In this document: positions 1 through 10,320 of the stretch, in pieces | Layout of the letters: each line of letters begins with the position of its first letter | Numbering within the stretch: position 1 is the stretch's first letter | Assembly (NCBI GenBank): GCA_028274465.1 | Contig: CM051458.1 | Location: forward strand, 37,796,744 to 37,860,743 | Origin: Plantago ovata | Lineage: Eukaryota > Streptophyta > Magnoliopsida > Lamiales > Plantaginaceae | Direction of reading: 5' to 3' | Length of the DNA stretch: 64,000 nucleotides | Program-made: the position numbers and the translations under genes | Notes under the pieces: model-generated | What the model was told of the DNA's origin: nothing | Seen by the model: the letters and a program-made list of their open reading frames with translations, nothing else | The model's database searches: none

Positions 1-10
1 TGGAGGAAAG

Positions 11-2722
11 ATGACTAAAATTCCGAACTTCGTGCGTCCTAAACGTTTTGAGCCTTCTGGGACCGACAATACAGGACCAAGCACCGAGCAAGAGGATAGT
101 GAAAATTCCAAAGAACCTCAAGAGAAGGATGATGAACCAAGACCATCTGTAGAAGACATAGTTGATGATAAGGTCGAAGGGAGAACTCCTACGCCAGTCG
201 TACTTCACAAATCTTCTAATCCATATGTGCCTCCGAAACCACATGTACCATTCCCAAGTCGAATCAAGCGAGCCAAGAAGGATATTCAAGAGTCACCTCT
301 ATTCCAACGCCTCTCAAAAGTTGAAGTCAATGTGCCTCTCTTGGAATTAATCCAAAACATTCCGGCTTATACGAAATTCTTTCGTGAGATGAAGAACAAA
401 AGGGTTACTTCAGGAAAGGAAGTTAATGGGATTGAGACGGTCAATTCGATTGCTGGATTACCTGTGAAGAAGAAAGATCCTGAAAGTTTCATCATCAACA
501 TCGCTTTGGGGAACGGTCGAACTACGAAGGCAATGCTTGATTTGGGGGCTAGCATTAACTTAATGCCCTATTCGGTATACAAGGCCCTGGATCTCGGAGA
601 ATTGACACCAACTGATATGGTTGTCCAAATGGCGGACCAAAGTGTGAAGAGGCCAGTCGGGATAATAGAGGATATCCTTGTGAAGGTGGACAAATTGATA
701 ATTCCAGGTGATTTTGTAGTAATGAAGTCTGCAGACGAGGGAAAGAGCCATATTCACGAACACGTAGTACTACTTCGGAGACCATTCATGGCAACTACCA
801 ACACATGCCTTGAACTCAAGGGCAAGAAAATAACCATGGAGGTAATGGGTGAGAAGATTGAATTGGTAGGATGTAGCATCAGAGATAAGGAAGTCGTGGA
901 AGAGTTAAATTTTGTCGATTGCTATGATTCCGTGCTTTCCGAATTTCATCATTGCTATGATAATCGTGAACCACTTGAGGAGGCACTAACCATGCAGACT
1001 GAGACATGCTACATGACCGAAGAAGCAAGGGAACTAGTTGAAATAATGGATAGCACCCCAGAAATTCCCGTAGGAGAAGAAGTGCTTGAACCTTTAGATG
1101 AAGAAGAGGAAGAGAGTAAACTTCCTGAAGAGCCTAGCTTAGAATTAAAGCCACTTCCTGCGCACCTCAAGTATGTCTACTTAGGAGAAAATCAGAAAAA
1201 GCCTGTGATAGTCTCCTCACATCTCTCCAACGATGAAGAAAGTAGGCTAATTGAAGTTTTGAAAGAAAATTCTGCAGCTATAGGATGGCGGATTAGTGAT
1301 ATCAAGGGAATTAGCCCTACTCGGTGTGTGCACAACATCACTCTAGAACAAGATGCCAAACCCGTTAGGCAACCTCAGCGTAGGATAAACCCGGCCATGC
1401 AAGAGGTGGTAAAGAAAGAAGTAATCAAGTTGCTAGATGCCGATATGATTTACCCCATTCCTGATAGTCGATGGGTGAGCCCAGTTCATGTAATTCCTAA
1501 AAAATCAGGGGTCACGGTAGAAGAGAATGAGAAGGGAGAGTTGATACCAGTTAGGAAGACCACTGGATGGCGGATGTGCATTGACTATAGAAGATTAAAT
1601 GCCGCCACTAAGAAAGACCACTTCCCTTTGCCATTTATAGATGACATGCTAAACCGCCTTGCGGGGCGGAAATTCTATTGTTTTCTTGATGGTTTATCAG
1701 GTTTCTACCAGATTCCGATTGCACCAGAGGATCAGGAGAAGACGACATTTACTTGCCCATTCGGAACGTTTGCCTATAGGAGGATGCCGTTTGGGCTATG
1801 CAACGCTCCCGCCACTTTCCAAAGGTGCATGCTTTCTGTTTTCTCTGATATGGTAACTAAATTTGTTGAAGTTTTCATGGATGATTTTTCCCTCTTTGGT
1901 GATTCGTTTGATGAATGCTTGCAAAGATTAGATCTTGTTTTGAAAAGGTGCATTGAATGCAATTTAACCTTAAGCTGGGAGAAAAGTCATTACATGGTTA
2001 GGGAAGGCATTGTTCTAGGACATGTAGTTTCTGAAAGAGGTATTGAGGTAGACAAGGCTAAGATCGAAATCATTGAAAAACTTCCCCCACCTACTTGTGT
2101 GAAAGAATTGCAGTCTTTTCTTGGTCATGTAGGGTTTTATAGGAGGTTTATTAAGGATTTTTCAAAAATTGCTAAACCTTTAAGTAGCTTGCTTGCAAAA
2201 GATGTGGTTTTCCATTTTTCTAATGAGTTCTTAGTTGCTTTTAATACCCTTAAAGAAAAGTTTGTTTCTGCTCCCATTGTTGTGCCACCTAATTGGAATC
2301 TTCCTTTTGAGATTATGTGTGATGCTTCTAATTTTGCTATGGGTGCTGTTTTATGCCAAAAAGTTGATAAGCAGTATCGTGTGATTTATTATGTTAGTAA
2401 GACTCTAGACTCTGCACAAGTTAATTATACAACTACTGAAAAGGAATTTTTAGCTGTTGTCTTTGCTTTACAAAAGTTTAGGTCTTATTTAATTGGTCAT
2501 CCTGTGAATATCCATACTGATCATGCTGCTTTGAGACATTTGATAGCTAAGCAAGATTATAAGCCTAGGTTAATCCGTTGGGTCCTTTTGCTACAAGATT
2601 TTGATTTGACTATAGTGGATAGAGCTGGTAGGGAGAATTTGGTAGCTGATCATTTGTCTAGAATACCAAATATCCATGTTGATTCGATACCTATTAATGA
2701 GGATCTCCCGATGAGCACTTAA
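11..2722 (+). pseudogene. pol: G1 protease - reverse transcriptase - RNase H
   Basis: This open frame of 903 residues is the middle of a gag-pol polyprotein. An acidic, Pro-rich linker comes first. The aspartic protease has its active site at D177 in the form D-L-G-A, followed by LLRRPF where G4 has LLGRPF. Reverse transcriptase spans about residues 470-690 with the catalytic FMDD box (D624, D625). RNase H spans about 765-870 with acidic residues D771, E810 and D837. The frame ends because one base is missing near 2706 relative to G4, which moves integrase into another frame. The ATG at 11 matches an internal methionine of G4, so it is not the true start of translation. The family makes the element cDNA in cytoplasmic particles. 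Confidence 0.93.
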
Positions 2723-3498
2723 TGAAGGCTAACGAAGAGCCATGGTATGCTGATATTGTGAACTATTTAGCTATGAGTATTTTCCCAACTAACTTTTCAG
2801 CCTCCGACAAGAGAGATCTTGCCAAGCGTTGCAGGTCTTTCATATGGGATGATCCGCATCTTTTCAAAGAAGGAGTTGATGGAATTCTAAGGAGATGCGT
2901 GCCACAAGAAGAGCAACAAAGTGTGTTGAGTCATTGCCATGAGCTTCATTGTGGAGGACACTATAGTGGCTTGAAAACAGCACGCAAAGTACTGCAAGCA
3001 GGATTTTACTGGCCAACAATACACCGAGATGCTCGAACTTTTGTGAAGAATTGCGACCCATGTCAACGAGGTGGTAATATTAGCAAGAAAGACGAAATGC
3101 CCCTTCAAGGGAATCTAGTGGTCGAACCTTTCGACGTGTGGGGCATTGATTTCATGGGACCATTTCCATCAAGTGGAGGTTATGGATACATTCTTGTTGC
3201 AGTGAACTATGTGACTAAATGGGTGGAGGCAATTCCCACAAACACGAATGACGGCGCGGTCGTTATGAAGTTCTTGAAGGAAGTGATATTCTCCAGGTTT
3301 GGGTGCCCTAGGACAATCATCAGTGATGGAGGTTCACACTTCGTCAATAGAACCTTTACCTCCCTACTTAAGAGATACGGTGTCCACCATAGTGTTGCTA
3401 CGCCATATCATCCACAGACATCGGGTCAAGTTGAAGTTAGCAACCGTCAAATTAAGAAGATCCTGGAGCGAGTAGTGAAGGCTAGTAGGAAAGATTGA
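2722..3498 (+). pseudogene. pol: G1 integrase, zinc-binding and catalytic core
   Basis: This continues pol after the frameshift. The N-terminal HHCC zinc site is at H76, H80, C111 and C114. The catalytic D,D-35-E triad is at D143 (IDFMGPF), D202 (SDGGSHF) and E238 (QVEVSNRQ), with exactly 35 residues between the last two, as expected for retroviral-type integrases. It ends at a TGA (3496-3498) where G4 has TGG, a Trp-to-stop change. The enzyme would insert element cDNA into the chromosome, but this copy is separated from its own RT and truncated. Confidence 0.92.
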
Positions 3499-3507
3499 GC
3501 AGGAAAA

Positions 3508-3876
3508 TTGAATGATGCACTTTGGGCATACAGGACTAGCTACAAGACGGTGATTGGAACCACTCGGTACAGACTTGTGTATGGGAAAGCATGCCATCTT
3601 CCTGTAGAACTGGAACATAAGGCATATTGGGCTATCAAAGCACTCAATCTTGATATGGGAAAAGCTGGCGAAGAACGGTTGTTGCAACTAGATGAGCTTG
3701 ATGAATTACGACTAGGTGCTTATGAAAATGCCAAGATCTACAAAGAACGTACTAAGAAGTATCATGATCGTGGTATAGTACGTAAGGAACTGATTCCTGG
3801 GCAAAAAGCTTTGGTATTTAATTCTAGCCTTCGCTTATTTCCTGGAAAGCTCCGTACTCGTGGGGATGGACCATAG
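3508..3876 (+). pseudogene. pol: G1 integrase C-terminal region
   Basis: This is in the same frame as the preceding segment, separated only by the TGA at 3496-3498. It contains the end of the core ([13 protein letters not shown]) and a basic DNA-binding tail ([11 protein letters not shown], then [12 protein letters not shown]), typical of gypsy integrase C-termini. A TAG at 3874-3876 stands where G4 has TAC. Weak homology to the G4 C-terminus continues to about 4044 ([12 protein letters not shown]-like codons). Together with the frameshift near 2706 this makes three lesions in visible G1 pol. Confidence 0.88.
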
Positions 3877-4053
3877 GAAATTATCAAAGTTGCTCCCAAT
3901 GGAGCTGTAGAACTCTTTGATCCAAAGACGGACAATACTTTCAAGGTGAATGGTCAGCGAGTGAAGCCATACTTCGAGATATCTAGTGATCAAAGGGAGG
4001 TTGATCATCTTGAGCTTACCCTTACCGCCTCTACTGAAGGTTAGTGTGTTTTG

Positions 4054-4203
4054 AGCATATCATTGTGTTGTTTTTCATATTTTCATATGTTTTTGGTGAT
4101 AAAATAGGTCTCTAGATGATAATTTAGCATTTTCGGAGGAAACTCGATTTTCTCCTATTATGCTAAATTATCGATCTTTTTACCTAGTTTATCACCCGTT
4201 TTG
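4054..4203. repeat. Foldback segment present in G1, absent in G4
   Basis: Relative to G4 this copy has 150 extra bases bounded by direct GTTTTG repeats (4048-4053 and 4198-4203). The interior is an imperfect long hairpin: GATAATTTAGCA near 4119 pairs with TGCTAAATTATC near 4160, and GTGATAAA near 4096 pairs with TTTATCAC near 4187. It could be a small foldback insertion with a short target duplication, or an ancestral segment lost from G4 by recombination between the GTTTTG repeats. Confidence 0.6.
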
Positions 4204-4798
4204 TTTTCTTACGAGTTTGATTGAGTAATATAGGTCACTTATACAAGTATTATCTCTCACCTTAAATCCACTTTCGACATTCGGGACGAGCGACGACGTT
4301 CAGGTTTGGGAGGGGGTTATCGCTGGTTATCTCTATACTTGTCTTGCTTATGATAAACTCGTGAAATTTTTTGTTTGCATTTGCATTTTGCACGTTTACC
4401 GCGTTCTTAGTATTTAGTTGCATACACTACATTCATCCTAGGATAGTCTTGCATGTTTTATGTGGAGTTTATTGCAAAAAATTTTGAACTTTTTTAAGGG
4501 TAGTTTAACTAATTATGACATTAATCATATGCTTCATCTCTATGAATTTGTTTGAGGTTTTTCTCGCTTGGTTTGTCACATTTATGTATTGCACTTAGTT
4601 GAGCTTGGTAGTCTCGACATCACTTAGTGGTCTACTGCGGTTCACGAAGGCCTTTATAATAGGATGATGCATGTTAGGATCTTATGGTTGTTTTCCCGAG
4701 TAATTATGTACCTAAGAGGCAACAAGTCTTCACCTTGCTTTGAGATTGCTAAATGCCTAGGAAGGTGGTAGTGTGAGATTGTGTGATCCTTTGTTTGC

Positions 4799-4827
4799 AA
4801 CCTATTCTTTCGAATAGGTTTGGGGAG
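4799..4827 (+). repeat. Hairpin joined to PPT-like sequence, copy 1 (G1)
   Basis: AACCTATTCTTTCGAATAGG forms a stem (CCTATTC/GAATAGG) with a TTTC loop. It is followed directly by TTTGGGGAG, the same purine run that ends the true PPT of this element. The same unit occurs in G2, G3 and G4. Confidence 0.85.
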
Positions 4828-4911
4828 GCGGTTACGCTATCATAGACTTGTTTTTCAATTTTTAGTGTGTGTTGTGAGTTTATTTTTCTTCTTTCGTAAA
4901 GTTTGTACTCC

Positions 4912-4940
4912 AACCTATTCTTTCGAATAGGTTTGGGGAG
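4912..4940 (+). repeat. Hairpin joined to PPT-like sequence, copy 2 (G1)
   Basis: Second copy of the 29-bp unit, 113 bases downstream of the first and identical to it over the stem, loop and GGTTTGGGGAG part. It lies just upstream of the A/G-rich tract. Confidence 0.85.
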
Positions 4941-4986
4941 GTCGTTTTTGTGTCATTTTTATTTCTTTTTCGTTGTGCTACAGCTG

Positions 4987-5120
4987 GCTAAAAAAAATCG
5001 AAAAAAAAAGAAGAAAAGAAAAATTCCAGAAAAAAAGAAAAAATCGGGAAAAGAAAAAAAAAGAAAAAAAAGAAAAGACCCCAAAAAAGCAAGGAAGGGT
5101 CAAAAAAAAGAGCCAAAAAG
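4987..5120 (+). repeat. A/G-rich low-complexity tract (G1)
   Basis: A run of A with scattered G, starting just after CTGGCT. It has the same position and flanks as the tracts in G4 (62306-62443), G3 (complement, 41287-41406), its duplicate (54470-54592) and G2 (complement, 23395-23502). Its conserved place suggests a cis role in the transcript, but the function is unknown. Confidence 0.75.
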
Positions 5121-5680
5121 CAGTTTAGCAAAGTGTTGTCTCATTTTTCAATTTTTGTAATGTTCGTAATCGTGTTGTAATTTTCTGTCTTTTGCTTGTT
5201 TGAGTGTCATCTGTTCTAGACCACCGTCGTCCTGCCATTCAGGAAGTGGTGAATAGCTTAAGGATTTGCTTAGAGAATGGGTAGAATAGGGGAGTGTTAT
5301 CTTTTTTAGGGAACCCTCCTTCGTTTGATGAGAGCCAGTATTGGTTCGACCTCTTTGAGAAAAGTCTTAACTTGGTGAACAGTAGTAAGTCCTCAGTTTC
5401 ATAGGCACGGGACAACCATTCGTACTTTAACATGTTTCATTACGTCGTCACTGACTAGGTCCAGGTAGAGGATGTTACGAGAGACTATCTTGTCTTGACA
5501 TAAGTGCTTATGTGAATGTGTATGAGTCAATCGAGGCATTCTTCAACCTATATTCATGTTATGATTTGTATGGTTTTTGTTCATATGTTTTTTGATAGAT
5601 TCAATAGATTAGTTCATTTCATTTGGCATGAGACTCCATTTTTTGTGTTGCATTGTTTTTTGCATTAGAGTCTAGCTTAG

Positions 5681-5717
5681 TTGCTGGAGGACAAGCAAAG
5701 GTTCGGTTTGGGGAGTT
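5681..5717 (+). promoter_or_regulatory. G1 polypurine tract with upstream hairpin
   Basis: GGTTTGGGGAGTT (5705-5717) directly abuts the LTR start, as expected for the plus-strand primer. A hairpin TTGCTGG-AGGA-CAAGCAA (one mismatch) lies just upstream at 5681-5698. G4 has the perfect version. Confidence 0.85.
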
Positions 5718-6893
5718 TGATGAACGTGTATTTTACACTTTCATTCGAGTCTTTTTTCACCAATTTAGCTATCCTCTATGTTAATTTAGCTATATTTTAG
5801 TGCATTTTATTAGAATAGTGTCACTTTTCCCTTTAGTTTGTATTTTACAGGTTTTGGGTGAAAATCGAGGTTTTCCGGGCAATTATATTGAAGTGGACGA
5901 GGAATTGGTGTTCCGAAGGAATTTTTGGAGTATCTAGAAGGTTCCGGATAGGATTTGAAGTCTAGGGGTCGAGTCTGAAGGCTAAAAGGTCACTAGAAGG
6001 CAAAAACCGAGTCCGAAAAGGAAAAGAAATCCACAAACGCGTCGAAAACGAGTAACCCGCCGACTGGAGGTCCCGGGCGGACGTGGGGCGATTCGCCTTA
6101 CACCAGGCGATTCGCCAGTCGCCCCACACATTCCGAACCCCTATATATAGTTGCTCAGTTTTCTCCGTTTTCCATACTTTCTCAGACCTTTTCTCTCACC
6201 TTTCTCATTAGTTTTAGGTAGGAATTCTCCAGAGCCTGTTCTGGGGATTCTTAGCATAGGAGACACTTTTTCTTGTCGTTTTGGAGCTTGTAAGATCGCG
6301 ATTCTTCGGAGATTGACAACCTTCGGTAACATTGTGTCTTACAGTTTTTCTATTCATATTTATTTATCTTTCAACATGTTTTCATTCAATCTTGCTATGA
6401 TTTCTCTTGATTGCATGTCATCTATGAGTAGCTAAATTTATTGTTGTTGATAGTATGTGATTTCTTAGCGAAGGGTTAATAATTATGTTGATGGCGGTAA
6501 AGCGAATCAGACTTTGAGTTATTGCTTTATTTCTTTGATCTATCTAAAACCTCTATCTTCGTAGTGTTGAATAATAACGGAACACAATTGGACAATTCAT
6601 TGATCAAAGATCTCTATGCAAAACGATCGGGTACTTCATGCATGATTACTAACCTGCTATGCTTTGAAGATCATACTATCACTAACCTCCATTATCTGAT
6701 AAGAAAAACCTTTGCTAAGTCGTTTGTTGATTTTATAGTTTAAGTTAGATTAGATAAAGCTAGTTATAGTCCTTAGAGATCGACACTCGAGGTTATTTTA
6801 CTGCTACACTACGGTTTTCGTTGTAGTTGTGAATTGCCTTGGCTAAATACAAATTTATTTGTTAATTAGAATCTGACAAATTCCGGTTCATCA
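5718..6893 (+). repeat. G1 3' LTR (1176 bp)
   Basis: The LTR starts TGATGAACGTG after the PPT and ends GGTTCATCA, so the termini TGATGAA/TTCATCA are inverted. The first 130 or so bases of U3 match the LTRs of G4 and G3 closely. At 6071-6126 there is a GC-rich block with two GGCGATTCGCC palindromes, then a TATA box CTATATATAG at 6141-6150, the likely Pol II promoter. Open frames inside (for example 6151-6435 and 6522-6743) have no homologues I recognise and are taken as chance. The right flank is GAAAT. Confidence 0.93.
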
Positions 6894-6898
6894 GAAAT

Positions 6899-8740
6899 CT
6901 AAGAAGAAAAAGAGGAAAGATGATGATGACACTCAAACTGCAGCTTCATCAGCTGATCCTATTCCTAAGAAGGCACGGACAAAGAATTACCCAAGAAAGA
7001 AAACAACGGCACGCAAGTCCGTTCCNNNNNNNNNNNNNNNNNNNNNNNNNNNNNNNNNNNNNNNNNNNNNNNNNNNNNNNNNNNNNNNNNNNNNNNNNNN
7101 NNNNNNNNNNNNNNNNNNNNNNNNNAAAGAAAACAACGTCACGCAAGTACCGTTCCAATTGTCCATGTCATTCAGGATGACAGATGTTCCAGGTTGCTGA
7201 AACGCAAGCCACTGTAGTAGATGTTGCTGAAGTATTTGCATAAGCCTTCACAATCCAATTAACTTTGATTCATCTGCTAAAGCAGACCACATGGAAGTGG
7301 AAATGAAAATCCCTACCCCAAGATCCCCTAGAAAGATATCTAACATTTTAGATAATCTTGATGACAAACGACTCTTACCAGCAAGTGGACATCGCGGCAG
7401 ATTTTAGAAGAGTTGCACTTGCTGAAAGGTTGAGAAGAGCAGTTTGCTGAAAAAGCACATAGTCCTGTCCAAGAAATTCTGAAGCTCTGCAATTTTTAAG
7501 AACCACTTGCTTGAAACTGCAATGGTTCAGTCCAAGAGGTTTTTGTTAAACACAACAAGAGACAGTATTCGACTCCACCTCTCAAGATCTTTCTCTTAGA
7601 CCTCTTTCCCCAATTCCCTCCTATTGACCAAGTCAACTGTGCGGATTGACCAAGCCAGCAAATGGACTTGGAGATTGAAGACAACTCCAATAATTCAGTA
7701 GAACTGTTCATGACAATATTAACTTATAGTCAAGATTCTCTGCTCACTTGTCAATTCAAGCAGGAAATAATATTCTGATCTGACAGCCTTCTCAGTTAGA
7801 GCAAGAAAAGAAGTCTGCTGAAGAACCATTCCCAGATCTTAAGCTGCTATCATTAATGAAAGACTGAGTCACCACCGGCCCTTCTTCAGCAGGTAGTTAA
7901 CGCAGATATAAGCAAAAACGTCACTATTTGAACTTATCTTTAGCTAAGATAATTATTTCTTTACAGACTCTCAAGATACAAAGCCAGAAGATTGTTGAAA
8001 CTTCTGCACCAGAATCCACAACTCCTGTTCAGAGGTAGATGAAAATTTTGTAATTCTACTAAGTTTGAAAACTTAGTACTTGGTATCTAATATAAAGTTA
8101 TTTCAGGATGAACAATTCAAGGGTGGTTGCCACAGCTCCTGAATCAATGGAAATAGTACCAACCACACTTAGTGTGCAACATTAGCTTGCTGAAATCAGC
8201 AGTAAACATGTTACGGTGTTAGACTCTAAAACTATTGTTCCAAAACTTTCCTGACTTAACTGGTCACTCGTATTCAGGCTCAAAGAGAACGTGAAGTGGT
8301 TCACATCACTGAAGATCTGAAGTTAGTTTTTAAAGAACTTTATTCAAACTTCAAAAAGAACACATTGACCAGAGTGGCTAAGTTTTGGTCAGGCACTGGC
8401 AAAGGTATAGAAGGATGGATTTTTGCCGATATTCACACCATCTTCCAATGAGAAAAAAGAATCTCTCTACTTAACTGAGACATTTGTACACTCCTACTCT
8501 AGAAGAACTTACATATTCTCAGCAAATGAGTTCAAATTCGGATTGCTACAATCAGAGAGAAATAGAAAGCAAAGTTCAAGGTGCCTCCCAGTTGAACAAG
8601 TTGTGATGTCAAAGGGTCCTTTGTACCTGGTGGCTGATCCTACCACAAAATCAATGAAGAAGAGGAAGTTACAAGTGCTGCAATGTAACAACCGCTCAGT
8701 TAGTATACTGACGGACGATGAAGAAGAAGAAGAGATAAAA
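6899..8740 (+). pseudogene. U1 repeat gene, copy A (decayed)
   Basis: This is a degraded copy of an unidentified gene that also occurs in opposite orientation at 11720-14984. Matching pieces include a basic KKKKRK segment followed by DDDDTQTAASS near 6905-6950, the ETFVHS segment near 8475, and an acidic DDEEEEE tail near 8718-8740. Splice-like junctions are conserved: CAGCAG|GTAG near 7890 with TTTACAG| near 7970, and GAG|GTAGAT near 8035 with TTTCAG| near 8106. Many frame breaks make it a pseudogene. The left end is cut by the G1 insertion, and an assembly gap lies inside. I do not recognise the protein family. Confidence 0.65.
7026..7125. other. Assembly gap of 100 N
   Basis: There are exactly 100 unknown bases, the usual placeholder for a gap of unknown size. 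The sequences on both sides repeat each other: AAAGAAAACAACG before the gap (about 6999) and after it (7126), each continuing CACGCAAGT and CCGTTCC. The two contig ends probably overlap, so the true gap may be nil or negative. Confidence 0.97.
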
Positions 8741-8766
8741 TAATCCTAAAGAACAAGTATATAAGC

Positions 8767-10320
8767 TGTTGGTCCCTTTAAACAACAAGAAAGACTAGAG
8801 GGGGGGGGTGAATAGTCTTTTCAAACTTTCGTCGTTAAAAACTTTCTCAGCAAGTGCTATTACTTTTCAGTAATGAGTGTGCTGATACTTAACTTTCTCA
8901 CAGCAAGCCAAGTTACTTTGCAGTAACAGGTTTGCTGATACTTAAAATCAAGAGCGAAGTCTTGATACAATAAGTGCTCTTTCAGTAAATGAAGGTTTCA
9001 GCAATTGATGTGAGTGACTGTGTACAGATAGATATGATTTGCTGAAAACCAAGTACAGTAAGTAATCACACAAACACTTTTATAGTGGTATCTGAGAGTG
9101 AGTTCTCTCAACTAATCCACTTTGTTCCCTTTCTAGGACTGAATCAACTAAGATAAGATTGAGGTTCCTTACAACACCTATCTAAAGCGATTCAAACAGA
9201 AACCAAAGCACACTTGCTTCGTCTCCACACAATCTAGAGAACGCAAACCTTGTTCTCCACCAAACTTGGTACTTTTAATCAGCAAAACTATGCTCGATTA
9301 AGTTCCCCCTGAATATCACACCTGAAAGGGTGTATTTTCAGTTAGAGAGTTTGGGATGAGATAACTTATTATAACTTATTCAGTTACAATAAGTAATCTA
9401 GAAACAAACTTTGAAAACTTTGCAGTAAACAAGTTTGATTGTTTCGGGTGTCAAGACTTGTTCTTGTTCGAAAGAAAGAAAGAACACTTAACTAATTTCT
9501 TAGTCGTTAAATTCTACTTTTTCACAAGTAGCTTTTTCAAGCTTTAAGTCTTGGAACGGATCAATGGCAGTAGAGAGTATTGAAGAGTTTGTGTGTTTAA
9601 GCACAAGTAGAGTATGATCACGTTGTTGACACACTTCAACTCTTGCCGGATGACCTCTATTTATAGTGAAAATAAGGAGCCGTTTGAATTTCAAATTCTA
9701 AGGCTTTTGTTCCTTAAAATGTCACTATCTTGCTTTTTTACTTTCAGCAGCGTCCTTGTTTGTCTTCTAGTCTTCATGTCCTTCGCGTGCATGCTTTGCA
9801 TTTAATGCTTATTTGAATAGAATTCAAACAGTAACATTGGAGCGCAAATGCAAGTACTCTCAGCAAGAGGTCACATATGTTCCATCAGCAAGTGGTCAGT
9901 CTCAGTTTCAGCAAGCACAACCTACTCTGTCATATAGATTTTCACTTATGCAAACTGTTGCTGAAGTTTCCACTTTCTGAGCAACATGTGCCTTTGTAGA
10001 TACCAGTCTTAAGAAATCTTCTAGTCTTCAGTCTTCGAAATCTTCAAGATTCTGAGCGGTTCTAATGCTTCAATAGTTTGTTTGTAAAAACAAAGTACAT
10101 CATCAGCAAATGCTTCAATAGGTTGTATTTCTTTTCAGAAAACAAGATACATCATAAGCGTTAAAACAACCTATCTAGCACCTACTCTAAGTCTTCAGCA
10201 AACGTTCCTGTTTTACAATGTCCTTAAAATTCTAAATTTCTATGGACCTTAAGAGTACTAGTTACTGGACTTTCCTAATTTAGCATGGTTAATTGCTCAT
10301 CAAAATACAAGTTCCTAACA
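8767..10320 (-). repeat. L1: LTR-like sequence (1554 bp)
   Basis: Read on the minus strand it begins TGTTAGGAACTTG and ends GGGACCAACA, the TG...CA form of an LTR. It is directly preceded on that strand by CATCAAAAGGGGAGGGAAAT (10340-10321), a good polypurine tract. A TATA-like CACTATAAATAGAGG lies near 9652-9668 on the same strand. Near the end is a run of C (G on the plus strand at 8800-8808). About 975 bases of it are repeated in inverted orientation at 14985-15991. It could instead be the long terminal inverted repeat of a DNA transposon, but the PPT and TG...CA ends favour an LTR. The host element family is not identified. Confidence 0.6.

Larger units (their letters stand above)
4045..5717 (+). 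other. G1 3' untranslated region
   Basis: This noncoding stretch of about 1.7 kb lies between integrase and the 3' LTR and aligns to 61518-63048 of G4. It holds a 150-bp foldback segment absent from G4, a PPT-like GGTTTGGGAGG at 4303, two copies of a hairpin joined to a PPT-like sequence (4799, 4912), an A/G-rich tract (about 4987-5120) and the final hairpin plus PPT (5681-5717). Short open frames here have lysine-rich low-complexity translations and are not believable genes. Confidence 0.8.
1..6893 (+). mobile_element. G1: Ty3/gypsy (Athila/Tat-like) element, 3' part
   Basis: This is the 3' portion of a gypsy LTR retrotransposon. The 5' LTR, primer site and gag lie left of the window. Visible in order are protease, reverse transcriptase, RNase H, integrase, a long 3' untranslated region, the polypurine tract and a complete 3' LTR. 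It is the same family as G4 (54894 onward): the two align throughout pol, the 3' region and the LTR. One frameshift and at least two premature stops break the reading frame, so it cannot make a full polyprotein. It is inserted in the U1 repeat; bases 6894-6898 (GAAAT) are the presumed right target-site copy. Confidence 0.93.

Noticed and set aside
539-550. Protease active site D-L-G-A taken as a mutation
   Set aside because: The same residues occur in G4, and D-L-G-A is common in plant Athila/Tat proteases, so it is probably the family form.
4903-5160. Lysine-rich open frame (also 62226-62531 and the Phe-rich frames at 41198-41481 and 23334-23750)
   Set aside because: They arise from the A/G-rich tracts and have no conserved frame between elements.
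6522-6743. 73-codon frame in the G1 LTR
   Set aside because: Not conserved in the G4 or G3 LTRs.
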